In this document: positions 15,406-21,481 of the stretch, piece after piece
Numbering within the stretch: position 1 is the stretch's first letter
Layout of the letters: each line of letters opens with the position of its first letter
Assembly (NCBI GenBank): GCA_029555925.1
Contig: JAKPQU010000272.1
Span: 1-24,048, forward strand
Origin: Bacillota bacterium
GTDB taxonomy: Bacteria > Eremiobacterota > SpSt-956 > JAKJGF01
Length of the DNA stretch: 24,048 bases
Direction: 5' to 3'
Program-made: the position numbers and the translations under genes
The notes under the pieces: model-generated
Seen by the model: only the letters and a program-made list of their open reading frames with translations
Database searches by the model: none
What the model was told of the DNA's origin: nothing

Positions 15406-15573
15406 TTAGCCTCCGCCGGAGGCTATCAAAAATCCCATTAATCCGCCCAGAAGGGTGGTTATATAGGGATTTTTATATATTTCTCAGCCACATCCGGTTT
15501 TAGCCATAATCATGCTCAGGCCAAGACCGAGAAGACCTCCTATTAATATGGAAACAATTAGTTTTAAATTCAT
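15406..15573 (-). CDS. candidate small membrane selenoprotein (DUF6132-like) with in-frame TGA
   Basis: A 56-codon frame, interrupted only by TGA at 15484-15486 and closed by TAA at 15406-15408. Translation: a hydrophobic helix (MNLKLIVSILIGGLLGLGLS...), then KTGCG, TGA, EIYKNPYITT, then a second helix (LLGGLMGFLIASGGG). Both halves together match, without a gap, the small two-helix proteins I recall as DUF6132 (pattern C-T-G-G-x-C-P-I-x-x-N-P-x-I-S-T-L-x-G). The TGA falls on the conserved second Cys, so residue 30 is probably selenocysteine in a C28-G-U motif. From 9 nt after the UGA the RNA can fold into a 9-bp stem (15466-15474 with 15428-15436) topped by an interrupted 5-bp stem; the apical loop is 31 nt from the UGA, within the usual bacterial SECIS range. 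Its UUCU loop lacks the usual G. GAGGTG precedes the ATG. Alternatives: pseudogene or a truncated 29-aa product. Confidence 0.6.
15407..15425. repeat. short perfect hairpin at the 3' end of the small gene
   Basis: TAGCCTCC/GGAGGCTA, an 8-bp stem with a 3-nt loop. It covers the last codons (SGGG) and most of the stop codon of the minus-strand small gene. Confidence 0.6.
15428..15474 (-). promoter_or_regulatory. candidate bacterial SECIS-like hairpin
   Basis: Minus-strand RNA: AAAAAUCCC (15474-15466) pairs with GGGAUUUUU (15436-15428). Inside, CCACCC pairs with GGGCGG around loop UUCU (15452-15449), with one A-C mismatch. It begins 9 nt after the in-frame UGA. It is also coding sequence, so the pairing is notable. 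Confidence 0.5.
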
Positions 15574-15584
15574 TTTTATCACCT

Positions 15585-15603
15585 CGTAACGCGTGACGCG
15601 ACG
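15585..15603. repeat. heptamer array H8
   Basis: Minus strand: GCGTCACGCGTTAC, then GAGGTG. The array ends where the ribosome binding site of the candidate selenoprotein gene begins. Confidence 0.75.
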
Positions 15604-15711
15604 AATAACCTTTATTATATATATTTCTATCTCTTTTTTATTTACCTTTATATATAGATGCATATTTTTAAAAAAAGATTCTTATTGCATATTAAATTAT
15701 TAGCATATATA

Positions 15712-15810
15712 ATTATAGTTAGTTTCATAACTATCCATAAATAATGACCTCGTAATGCGTAAAGCGTAATGCGTGATGCGCAGGGATTAAACCCGCGTTA
15801 CGCGTCACGA
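15712..15810 (+). repeat. dispersed repeat R-A, copy 2 (with heptamers)
   Basis: Near-identical to the reverse complement of 7243-7341, including the ATAGTTA/TAACTAT hairpin, the heptamer run 15751-15781, the CAGGGATTAAACCC joint and a second run at 15794-15809. It ends 13 bp before the start codon of the Tim44-like gene. Confidence 0.85.
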
Positions 15811-15823
15811 ATTAAATAAATTT

Positions 15824-17371
15824 ATGAAAAATATTAAATTATTTATAATACTACTCATTATTCTGATATTGATTACTTCCGTATCCTGCGTATTTGCACG
15901 AGTCGGAGGAGGCCATACCTATGGCGGGGGAGACAGTGACGGAGGGGGATACAGCGGCGGTGGCAGCAGCGGCGGTGGTGGCGGAGACGGAGAGATTATA
16001 TTTTTACTTATCAGGTTACTTATATGGCTTATAATAGAAGTACCTGCTATAGGCATACCTCTTACTCTCATTATTATTATAGCTGCTGTTGCTTATTATG
16101 CCCGTAAGGCAAGGAAAGAAACATCATATAGAAGTCCTTCCTATGTAAATAATTATTATACACCGAAACCTCCGAGAATAACCGGTGCTCTTTCGGAAAA
16201 AATAAGTGACTATAAACATAAGGACCCGAATTTTTCAAGACCTCTGTTCCTGGATTTTATTCAGTTACTTTATACTAAAGTTCAAACAGCAAGAGGAGAT
16301 AAATCCTGGGCCGGTCTTACGCCTTATATAAGCGAAAATATTTTAAACCTTGAGAGAATGGGTGTTTCCCCGTCACCTCCCGATAAGGTTGATGACATTG
16401 TCATAGGTTCGTCTAATATTAAGAAAATAGATAGTACTTCCCCTGGTTTCGATAAAATAACAGTAGAGTTCGAAGCGAATTATACCGAACACAGAGCCGG
16501 GCAAAAACCGGAAGCTGTTATATATTATACAAAAGAAATATGGATTTTTCAGAGGAAAAAAGGAGTTCTCTCGAAAGGGCCGGAAGAGATAACTTCATTC
16601 CACTGCCCTTCATGCGGGAGTCCTGTGGAGGTAAAACGGGACGGAACATGTCCTCACTGTGATATGGTAGTAAACAGAGGTGATTTTCACTGGCAGTTAT
16701 CCAGTGTTCTTTCAATCGAGAAATATCCCAGACCGCCTCTGAAATTTACCGGCCATTCTGTAGAGAGAGGAACTGAACTGCCTGATATTGTGCAACATAA
16801 TATTCAGTCTGTAAAAAGAGCATTTCAGGCCCGTTATCCAAATTTCTCATGGAATGAATTCAATCAGAAGGTAAGACATACTTTTATGACACTGCAGCAT
16901 GCATGGTCAACATGTAACTGGGAACTGTCACGTCATCTTGAAACAGATCATCTCTTTTCAACCCACAGATACTGGATAGAAAGATATAAAAAAGAAGGCT
17001 TCAGGAACTGTATTGAAGATATTGAAATACTGTCTATTGCTCATGTCAAGATAGAACAGGATGCCTATTATGAGAGTATAACAGTTAGAATCAAAGCCAG
17101 TATGAAAGATTATACTGTAGATAAAACAGGCCATGTAGTGGAGGGAAATAAGAATAAAGCCAGAACTTTTTCTGAATACTGGACTTTTATCAGGAGAGCC
17201 GGTTTTGCAGAAGATAAAAAAGAAAAGAAAGAACATACCTGCCCTAACTGCGGTGCTGATATAAAGGTCAGTATGGCAGGTATCTGTGAATACTGTGACA
17301 GCAAGATTACCTCCGGAGAATTTGACTGGATCCTTTCCAATATAGAACAGGATGAAGCGTATAAAGGGTAA
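15824..17371 (+). CDS. membrane protein with two Tim44-like domains and two zinc ribbons
   Basis: 515-aa protein. Signal-like hydrophobic segment 4-25, a Gly-rich stretch (28-56) typical of bacterial Tim44-like proteins, and a long hydrophobic region 57-92 (one or two membrane helices). Then come two copies of the same module: Tim44-like domain (about 135-255) plus zinc ribbon (Cys261/264/276/279), and Tim44-like domain (about 338-460) plus zinc ribbon (Cys473/476/488/491). Each ribbon is followed by a similar short tail (GDFHWQLS and GEFDWILS), which supports an internal duplication. Bacterial Tim44-like proteins are membrane-linked and may help assemble or handle proteins; the exact role is open. 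No Shine-Dalgarno site is seen: repeat R-A with heptamers ends 13 bp before the ATG. Confidence 0.82.
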   Translation: MKNIKLFIILLIILILITSVSCVFARVGGGHTYGGGDSDGGGYSGGGSSGGGGGDGEIIFLLIRLLIWLIIEVPAIGIPLTLIIIIAAVAYYARKARKETSYRSPSYVNNYYTPKPPRITGALSEKISDYKHKDPNFSRPLFLDFIQLLYTKVQTARGDKSWAGLTPYISENILNLERMGVSPSPPDKVDDIVIGSSNIKKIDSTSPGFDKITVEFEANYTEHRAGQKPEAVIYYTKEIWIFQRKKGVLSKGPEEITSFHCPSCGSPVEVKRDGTCPHCDMVVNRGDFHWQLSSVLSIEKYPRPPLKFTGHSVERGTELPDIVQHNIQSVKRAFQARYPNFSWNEFNQKVRHTFMTLQHAWSTCNWELSRHLETDHLFSTHRYWIERYKKEGFRNCIEDIEILSIAHVKIEQDAYYESITVRIKASMKDYTVDKTGHVVEGNKNKARTFSEYWTFIRRAGFAEDKKEKKEHTCPNCGADIKVSMAGICEYCDSKITSGEFDWILSNIEQDEAYKG

Positions 17372-17410
17372 GTAGTGAGTAAAAATAAAGAATATTTTTA
17401 CTCACTACTT
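17370..17410. terminator. bidirectional terminator hairpin
   Basis: A perfect 18-bp stem: AAGTAGTGAGTAAAAATA (17370-17387) and its complement (17393-17410), with loop AAGAA. It overlaps the stop codons of both convergent genes. The A/T part next to the loop is unusual for a terminator. Confidence 0.7.
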
Positions 17411-18478
17411 ATTTATCCATCCCAGTACGGAAGCTCCTCCTCCAGTCAGGAATCTCGTTTCATTTTGCTCAAGATCTACAAGCCATATTTCTTTTTTTAC
17501 AGGATTATTATAGGCAATTTTTAATGAATCTAGTGATATGCATGGCTGACCGGTTCCGTAACTTTCTACATATGTATTGAGCATACGCATTTTCCCTTCT
17601 TCACTCATGGCTAAAACATATCTTCCGTCTTCGCTCCAGAAAGGTTTGTAGCCTTTACCAAGTATTTTAGCGGAGCCGTTCAGGTTAACCATATATATAT
17701 TGTTTTCCTTTGTTTTTTTATCAGGAGCTTCAAATACAAGTAAATCTCCTTCCTGAGACCATTGAGGAGCAGTAAGGGTTTCTCCTTTTTTATTTACTTT
17801 TGAATTGAAGAGAGCCCTCATACCTCCGCTTTCTATATTAATTATCCATACATCACCTGTCCCGGATTTGTTTGCCCGGAAGGCAATTCTTTCCCCGTCA
17901 GGTGACCAGGAAGGATTGTAAGGTGAAAGGCCTTTTACTTTATCTCCTCCCGGGTTTTTTAACCATTCTCCGCTGGCAGGGACAATATATAATTTATTCT
18001 GTGCTATCAGGGTTATTTTATCTCTTTCAGGAGACCAGGATATATTCTGTTTCGGGCTGATCATAAATTCTTTTATCTTTACATATTTTGTCCCGTTTGT
18101 GTATATTATACCCAGGACTCCTTTAGGGTCTTCCGGCTTTGCTTTCGCCGCACATACCACTTTAGTTCCGTCAGGTGAAAAATTATTAATAGTTTCTATT
18201 TCAGAACTTCTGGATACATTTACTGCACAGGTACCATCCCAGTTCATAATGAAGAGATCATTTTCTTTTATGCCTGCAAGTTTGTTTCTTTCAGGTGACA
18301 TAAGCAGTTCTTTATATTCGCTTATATCACATATTTTTTCTTCATCACTTCCTTCTGAATTTATGGTCCAGAGGTTCCCTTCACTAATGAACAAAACAAG
18401 CCCTTCTCCGCTTCTGGCATATATTGCGAATGAGACTATAAATATAATAGCCATGATTGTTGAAAAATTTTTTTTCAT
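17405..18478 (-). CDS. secreted TolB-like (PD40/WD40-like) beta-propeller protein
   Basis: 357-aa protein with an N-terminal signal peptide (MKKNF then hydrophobic to about residue 20, possible cut near ARSGE). The rest is six or seven PD40-type blades with the typical FSPDGTKVV, WSPERDKI, WSPDGERIAF, WSQEGDLLVF and WSEDGRYVL motifs, each followed by xxIYxVNxxG. The fold matches the TolB C-terminal propeller, usually a protein-binding or ligand-binding platform; no TolB N-terminal domain or other Tol gene is present. The ATG at 18478 is preferred because the signal peptide starts there and GGCGGGG lies about 7 nt before it; longer in-frame ATG choices would bury the signal peptide. A strong promoter lies just upstream. 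Confidence 0.85.
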   Translation of the reverse strand: MKKNFSTIMAIIFIVSFAIYARSGEGLVLFISEGNLWTINSEGSDEEKICDISEYKELLMSPERNKLAGIKENDLFIMNWDGTCAVNVSRSSEIETINNFSPDGTKVVCAAKAKPEDPKGVLGIIYTNGTKYVKIKEFMISPKQNISWSPERDKITLIAQNKLYIVPASGEWLKNPGGDKVKGLSPYNPSWSPDGERIAFRANKSGTGDVWIINIESGGMRALFNSKVNKKGETLTAPQWSQEGDLLVFEAPDKKTKENNIYMVNLNGSAKILGKGYKPFWSEDGRYVLAMSEEGKMRMLNTYVESYGTGQPCISLDSLKIAYNNPVKKEIWLVDLEQNETRFLTGGGASVLGWINK

Positions 18479-18518
18479 AACTTTGCCCCGCCTTTCTTTA
18501 CAATAAGCTTTATTATAA

Positions 18519-18547
18519 ATTATACATTTTTTCATAACCTGTGACAA
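18519..18547 (-). promoter_or_regulatory. sigma70-like promoter of the TolB-like gene
   Basis: Minus strand: TTGTCA (18542-18547), 17-bp spacer, TATAAT (18519-18524), about 40 bp before the ATG. Its position also supports the downstream start codon. Confidence 0.8.
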
Positions 18548-18566
18548 CAATTAAAACTATTATCTA

Positions 18567-18595
18567 TTGAATAAAATGAATTTATAGAGTAAAAT
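18567..18595 (+). promoter_or_regulatory. sigma70-like promoter of the response-regulator gene
   Basis: TTGAAT (18567-18572), 17-bp spacer, TAAAAT (18590-18595). It lies 117 bp upstream of the response regulator, and the leader contains heptamer array H10. Confidence 0.6.
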
Positions 18596-18623
18596 ATGTT
18601 TAATTCAATGTAAAAGAACCTTC

Positions 18624-18651
18624 GCGTCACGCATCACGCGTCACGTGTCAC
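18624..18651. repeat. heptamer array H10
   Basis: GCGTCAC, GCATCAC, GCGTCAC, GTGTCAC, then GA. Four units in the leader of the response-regulator gene. Confidence 0.9.
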
Positions 18652-18712
18652 GATATGATTGTTCCATAAGGCATAGTCACATATTTATTTTCAAGAAAGG
18701 TTTTATGTTTTT

Positions 18713-19081
18713 ATGAAAGTACTGGTAATAGATGATGAAATATTTATAAGCAGAATGATAAAAATTACCCTTGAAGCGAAGGATTATGAGGTTATAGTCG
18801 CAAAAGACGGAACAGAGGGACTGGAGAAAGCTTTTAAAGAAAAGCCTGATGTAATATTACTGGATATTATGATGCCTGTATATGACGGCTTTTATATACT
18901 GGGTAAATTAAAAGAAAAAGATGAGACTATGGCCATTCCTGTAATAATGCTGACTTCTATGGCGAGACCTCAGGATATTACCCGTGCCATGGAATTAGGT
19001 TCTGCCGGCTATGTTATGAAACCTTTTGAATATGAAGATTTAATTGCAAGTATTGAAAATGCATTGAAGAAAGAAAGATAA
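18713..19081 (+). CDS. single-domain response regulator (CheY-like)
   Basis: 122-aa receiver domain with no output domain. Acidic pocket Asp7-Asp8, phosphoacceptor Asp51 in LLDIMMPVYDG, Thr81 (MLTS) and Lys103 (VMKPFEY) are all present, so phosphorylation should work. It must act by protein contact or pass the phosphate on. AAGAAAGG lies about 13 nt before the ATG. No kinase is nearby; the next gene downstream, 90 bp away with its own promoter, is a TPR protein that could be a partner, but that is speculation. Confidence 0.92.
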   Translation: MKVLVIDDEIFISRMIKITLEAKDYEVIVAKDGTEGLEKAFKEKPDVILLDIMMPVYDGFYILGKLKEKDETMAIPVIMLTSMARPQDITRAMELGSAGYVMKPFEYEDLIASIENALKKER

Positions 19082-19086
19082 ATAAT

Positions 19087-19115
19087 TTGAATATTACATT
19101 GAAATGTGTTACAAT
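19087..19115 (+). promoter_or_regulatory. sigma70-like promoter of the TPR gene
   Basis: TTGAAT (19087-19092), 17-bp spacer, TACAAT (19110-19115), 56 bp before the ATG. Confidence 0.7.
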
Positions 19116-19170
19116 TCTTTTTTAAGGGTTAGCTAAGAGGGGGATAAAATATAATTAGGAGGTTTTTAGT

Positions 19171-19749
19171 ATGGATGAACATCAAAAGAATATAACTTCT
19201 CTGGTAGAAGAAGGTGTATCTTACCTGGATAAAGAAGATTACGAAAAAGCTGCTGAAAAATTCAAAGCATTACTGGATATAGATCCTTCTTATCCTTATG
19301 TCCGTGTTAATCTTGGCATATGTTATATGAACCTTAAAAAATATGATATGGCAGAAAGAGAATTTAAAAAAGCTCTGGAAAAAATCCCCAATCCATTTCC
19401 TGCCCATTATCACCTTGCATTGACTTATTATTTCGACCATAAACATGAGGAAGCACTGAAAGAGTGTGAAAAGGCTCTTGAAGTTTATCCTGATTCTTAT
19501 AAAGCCATTAATACGCTCGGGGTCATTCATGGATACAGAGGGGATCTTGAAGAGGAAATAAAATGCTATAAGAAAGCCATCGAATTGAATCCAAGTTTTA
19601 TTGAAGCCTATATGAATCTGGCCTATGCCTATGAAAAGGACTTTGATGACGAAGAAGCAATAAATTATTTTAAGAAGGTTATAGAACTTGATCCTGCCGG
19701 TAAATTTGTTAATGAAGCAAAAGATATGTTAAAGGATCTGGGATGTTAA
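19171..19749 (+). CDS. tetratricopeptide repeat (TPR) protein
   Basis: 192 aa, about five TPR units with typical A/G/Y/A/P spacing (for example GVSYLDKEDYEKAAEKFKALLDIDP, split here only for position: residues 15-39). No signal peptide or membrane segment, so probably a cytoplasmic scaffold. TTAGGAGG lies about 9 nt before the ATG. It follows a single-domain response regulator but has its own promoter, and it converges on the TatD gene. Confidence 0.9.
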   Translation: MDEHQKNITSLVEEGVSYLDKEDYEKAAEKFKALLDIDPSYPYVRVNLGICYMNLKKYDMAEREFKKALEKIPNPFPAHYHLALTYYFDHKHEEALKECEKALEVYPDSYKAINTLGVIHGYRGDLEEEIKCYKKAIELNPSFIEAYMNLAYAYEKDFDDEEAINYFKKVIELDPAGKFVNEAKDMLKDLGC

Positions 19750-19757
19750 ATTTCTCT

Positions 19758-19778
19758 GTAGGGGCGTTCTGCCCCTAC
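19758..19778. terminator. GC-rich hairpin between TPR and TatD genes
   Basis: GTAGGGGC/GCCCCTAC, an 8-bp stem with a 5-nt loop, overlapping the TatD stop codon. It lacks a clear U-tract on either side. The sequence resembles the 20-bp palindrome upstream of tatD (20590-20609), so it may be a dispersed hairpin repeat. Confidence 0.55.
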
Positions 19779-20533
19779 GGCAGACAGAATAATTTTATAG
19801 CATTTTCTGTCGTTACTTTCTTTACTTCTTCAGCGGTGATGTTCTTCAATTCTGCTATTTTTTCCGCAATAAACCTCAGATAGGACGGTTCATTTCTTTT
19901 CCCTCTGTACGGTGCAGGCGTCATATAAGGACAATCTGTTTCCAGAATTATTTTCTCTAAAGGAATTTCTTTAACTGCCTCGTGAAGCAGCTTTGTATTT
20001 TTAAATGTAACTGCCCCTCCTATACCGATATAAAATCCCATATCTATAAAGGTTTTACCGGAATTTAAATCTTCTGTAAAACAGTGTATTACTCCCATTG
20101 ATGCCTTTTCTTCTTTTAATATAGTAAGTGTGTCATCAAAAGCTTCCCTTGTGTGTATTACCAGGGGGAGGTTTTCCTTTACTGCAAGTTTTATCTGTTC
20201 TCTGAATACCTGTCTTTGAATCTCAGGAAGAGAAAAATTATAATGATAATCCAGGCCTGTTTCTCCTATGGCTACAACTTTTTTCCCTTTTACCATAGAT
20301 TTTATTAATTCTATTGTATCGCTGCTCATTTCACAGGCAGAATGAGGCTGTATCCCGACTGATATAAACATGTTTTCATATCTTTCTCCCAGAACTCTTA
20401 CTCTGTCGAGTGAAGAGACGTCAGAACTTATATTTATTATACGGGTAATTCCGTTATTAAAAGCTTCTTTTATGACAGAATCTCTATCTTCATCATATTT
20501 GTCCGAATCCAGATGGGCATGGGTTTCTATCAT
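19775..20533 (-). CDS. tatD: TatD family metal-dependent deoxyribonuclease
   Basis: 252-aa TatD-family hydrolase (TIM barrel, two metals), known as a 3'-5' DNase acting on DNA or in repair. All metal ligands are seen: His5 and His7 (ETHAHLD), Glu91 (IGETGLD), His127 (VIHTREA), His150 (VIHCFTED) and Asp200 (LETDCPYMTP). The C-terminal PYRGKRNEP motif and length fit the family well. AAGGAGG lies 7 nt before the ATG. It is the last of four minus-strand genes; the 87-bp gap upstream contains a heptamer array and a perfect palindrome. Confidence 0.93.
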   Translation of the reverse strand: MIETHAHLDSDKYDEDRDSVIKEAFNNGITRIINISSDVSSLDRVRVLGERYENMFISVGIQPHSACEMSSDTIELIKSMVKGKKVVAIGETGLDYHYNFSLPEIQRQVFREQIKLAVKENLPLVIHTREAFDDTLTILKEEKASMGVIHCFTEDLNSGKTFIDMGFYIGIGGAVTFKNTKLLHEAVKEIPLEKIILETDCPYMTPAPYRGKRNEPSYLRFIAEKIAELKNITAEEVKKVTTENAIKLFCLP

Positions 20534-20553
20534 TTATGTTCCTCCTTAATAAA

Positions 20554-20574
20554 TCGTGACGCGTGACGCATAAT
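20554..20574. repeat. heptamer array H11
   Basis: TCGTGAC, GCGTGAC, GCATAAT; three units, 20 bp upstream of the tatD start codon. Confidence 0.75.
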
Positions 20575-20589
20575 GAGTATTTCGTTACA

Positions 20590-20609
20590 GGGCGTTTAAT
20601 TAAACGCCC
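20590..20609. terminator. perfect 20-bp palindrome between TPR and tatD
   Basis: GGGCGTTTAATTAAACGCCC is self-complementary over all 20 bases. It may form a hairpin with a small loop or serve as a binding site. It lies directly after the TPR gene stop. Confidence 0.5.
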
Positions 20610-20620
20610 CTAGTCACTTT

Positions 20621-21379
20621 TCACGACTCACTGATCATAATATTAACAAGGGCCTTTCTGCCAAGGTTATTCGGATCAAGTTCCACACATTTACGCCAGT
20701 GTTCCGAGGCTTTCTTTATGTTATCGGAATGAAAGTAAAGAGCAGCCAGGGTATAATGTGTTTTTAAATGATCCTTCCATTCGGTTAAGATTTCTTCCAG
20801 TTTATTTATGGCCGTATTTATTTTGTTTTCTATTATATATGTAAAAGCAATATGAAATAAGGCATCTTCCCGGGGACCTGATTTCATTACCAGTATTTTA
20901 TTATAAATTTCTCTTGCCCTTTTATAATCCATACGGGATATTAATATCCTTCCCAGAAGGTCATGGCAGGGATAATAGTCGGGAGATTTTGATATGATAC
21001 GTCTTACTGTTTTTTCTGCAGAGTTAAAACGTTTACTGCCACAGTAAGCAAGGGCGAGTAAATGGCCGGCTTTAAGGAGATTATTGCCCGATAGACCTTT
21101 ATCTATGGCTTCCCTGAAATATTTGATTGCTTCCCTGTAATTATTCCTGTTAAAAAAGCATTTCCCTGTCATAAAATGAACTTCCGGTTCATCCGGTATC
21201 AGTTCTCCGAGCATCATGAAGTATCTGACGGCTTCGCCAAAATTATCCTGACTGAAAAGACAGTAAGCCAGATAATAAAGAGCCTGTCCGTCATAAGGAT
21301 TTTTATCCGTATATTCCCTGAGCATTACTTCTGCTGCTTCAAATTGTCCGTCTTCAAGAAGTTGTTTTATATGTTTCAT
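20621..21379 (-). CDS. TPR protein
   Basis: 252 aa, all-helical, with about six TPR-like units from the first residues (MKHIKQLLEDGQFEAAEVML) to EHWRKCVELDPNN near residue 237. No signal peptide or membrane segment is visible. The ribosome binding site is weak (CAGGGA about 8 nt before the ATG). It sits between the radical SAM gene and tatD on the same strand, with gaps of about 88 bp that hold repeats, so joint transcription is possible but not shown. Partner unknown. The stop codon is TGA. Confidence 0.85.
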   Translation of the reverse strand: MKHIKQLLEDGQFEAAEVMLREYTDKNPYDGQALYYLAYCLFSQDNFGEAVRYFMMLGELIPDEPEVHFMTGKCFFNRNNYREAIKYFREAIDKGLSGNNLLKAGHLLALAYCGSKRFNSAEKTVRRIISKSPDYYPCHDLLGRILISRMDYKRAREIYNKILVMKSGPREDALFHIAFTYIIENKINTAINKLEEILTEWKDHLKTHYTLAALYFHSDNIKKASEHWRKCVELDPNNLGRKALVNIMISES

Positions 21380-21453
21380 AAAAATTTTCCCTGATCTTTT
21401 ATCAAAAATTCACTATTTTATCTGTTGCCGTAATTAGAAAACACCGGTAAACG

Positions 21454-21481
21454 GTCACTGGTAACTGGTCACTGATTACTG
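21454..21481. repeat. variant heptamer array (GTCACTG type)
   Basis: Four units: GTCACTG, GTAACTG, GTCACTG, ATTACTG. The unit length is the same as in the main family but the sequence differs. The array overlaps the last codons and TGA stop of the radical SAM gene. Confidence 0.8.

Noticed and set aside
15406..15573. Genome-wide reassignment of TGA to an amino acid
   Set aside because: TGA ends the HNH, radical SAM and one TPR gene at sensible positions, and no other gene here has internal TGA codons.
2238..18651. CRISPR array
   Set aside because: The repeats are 7-bp units in direct contact with no spacers, and no cas gene is present.
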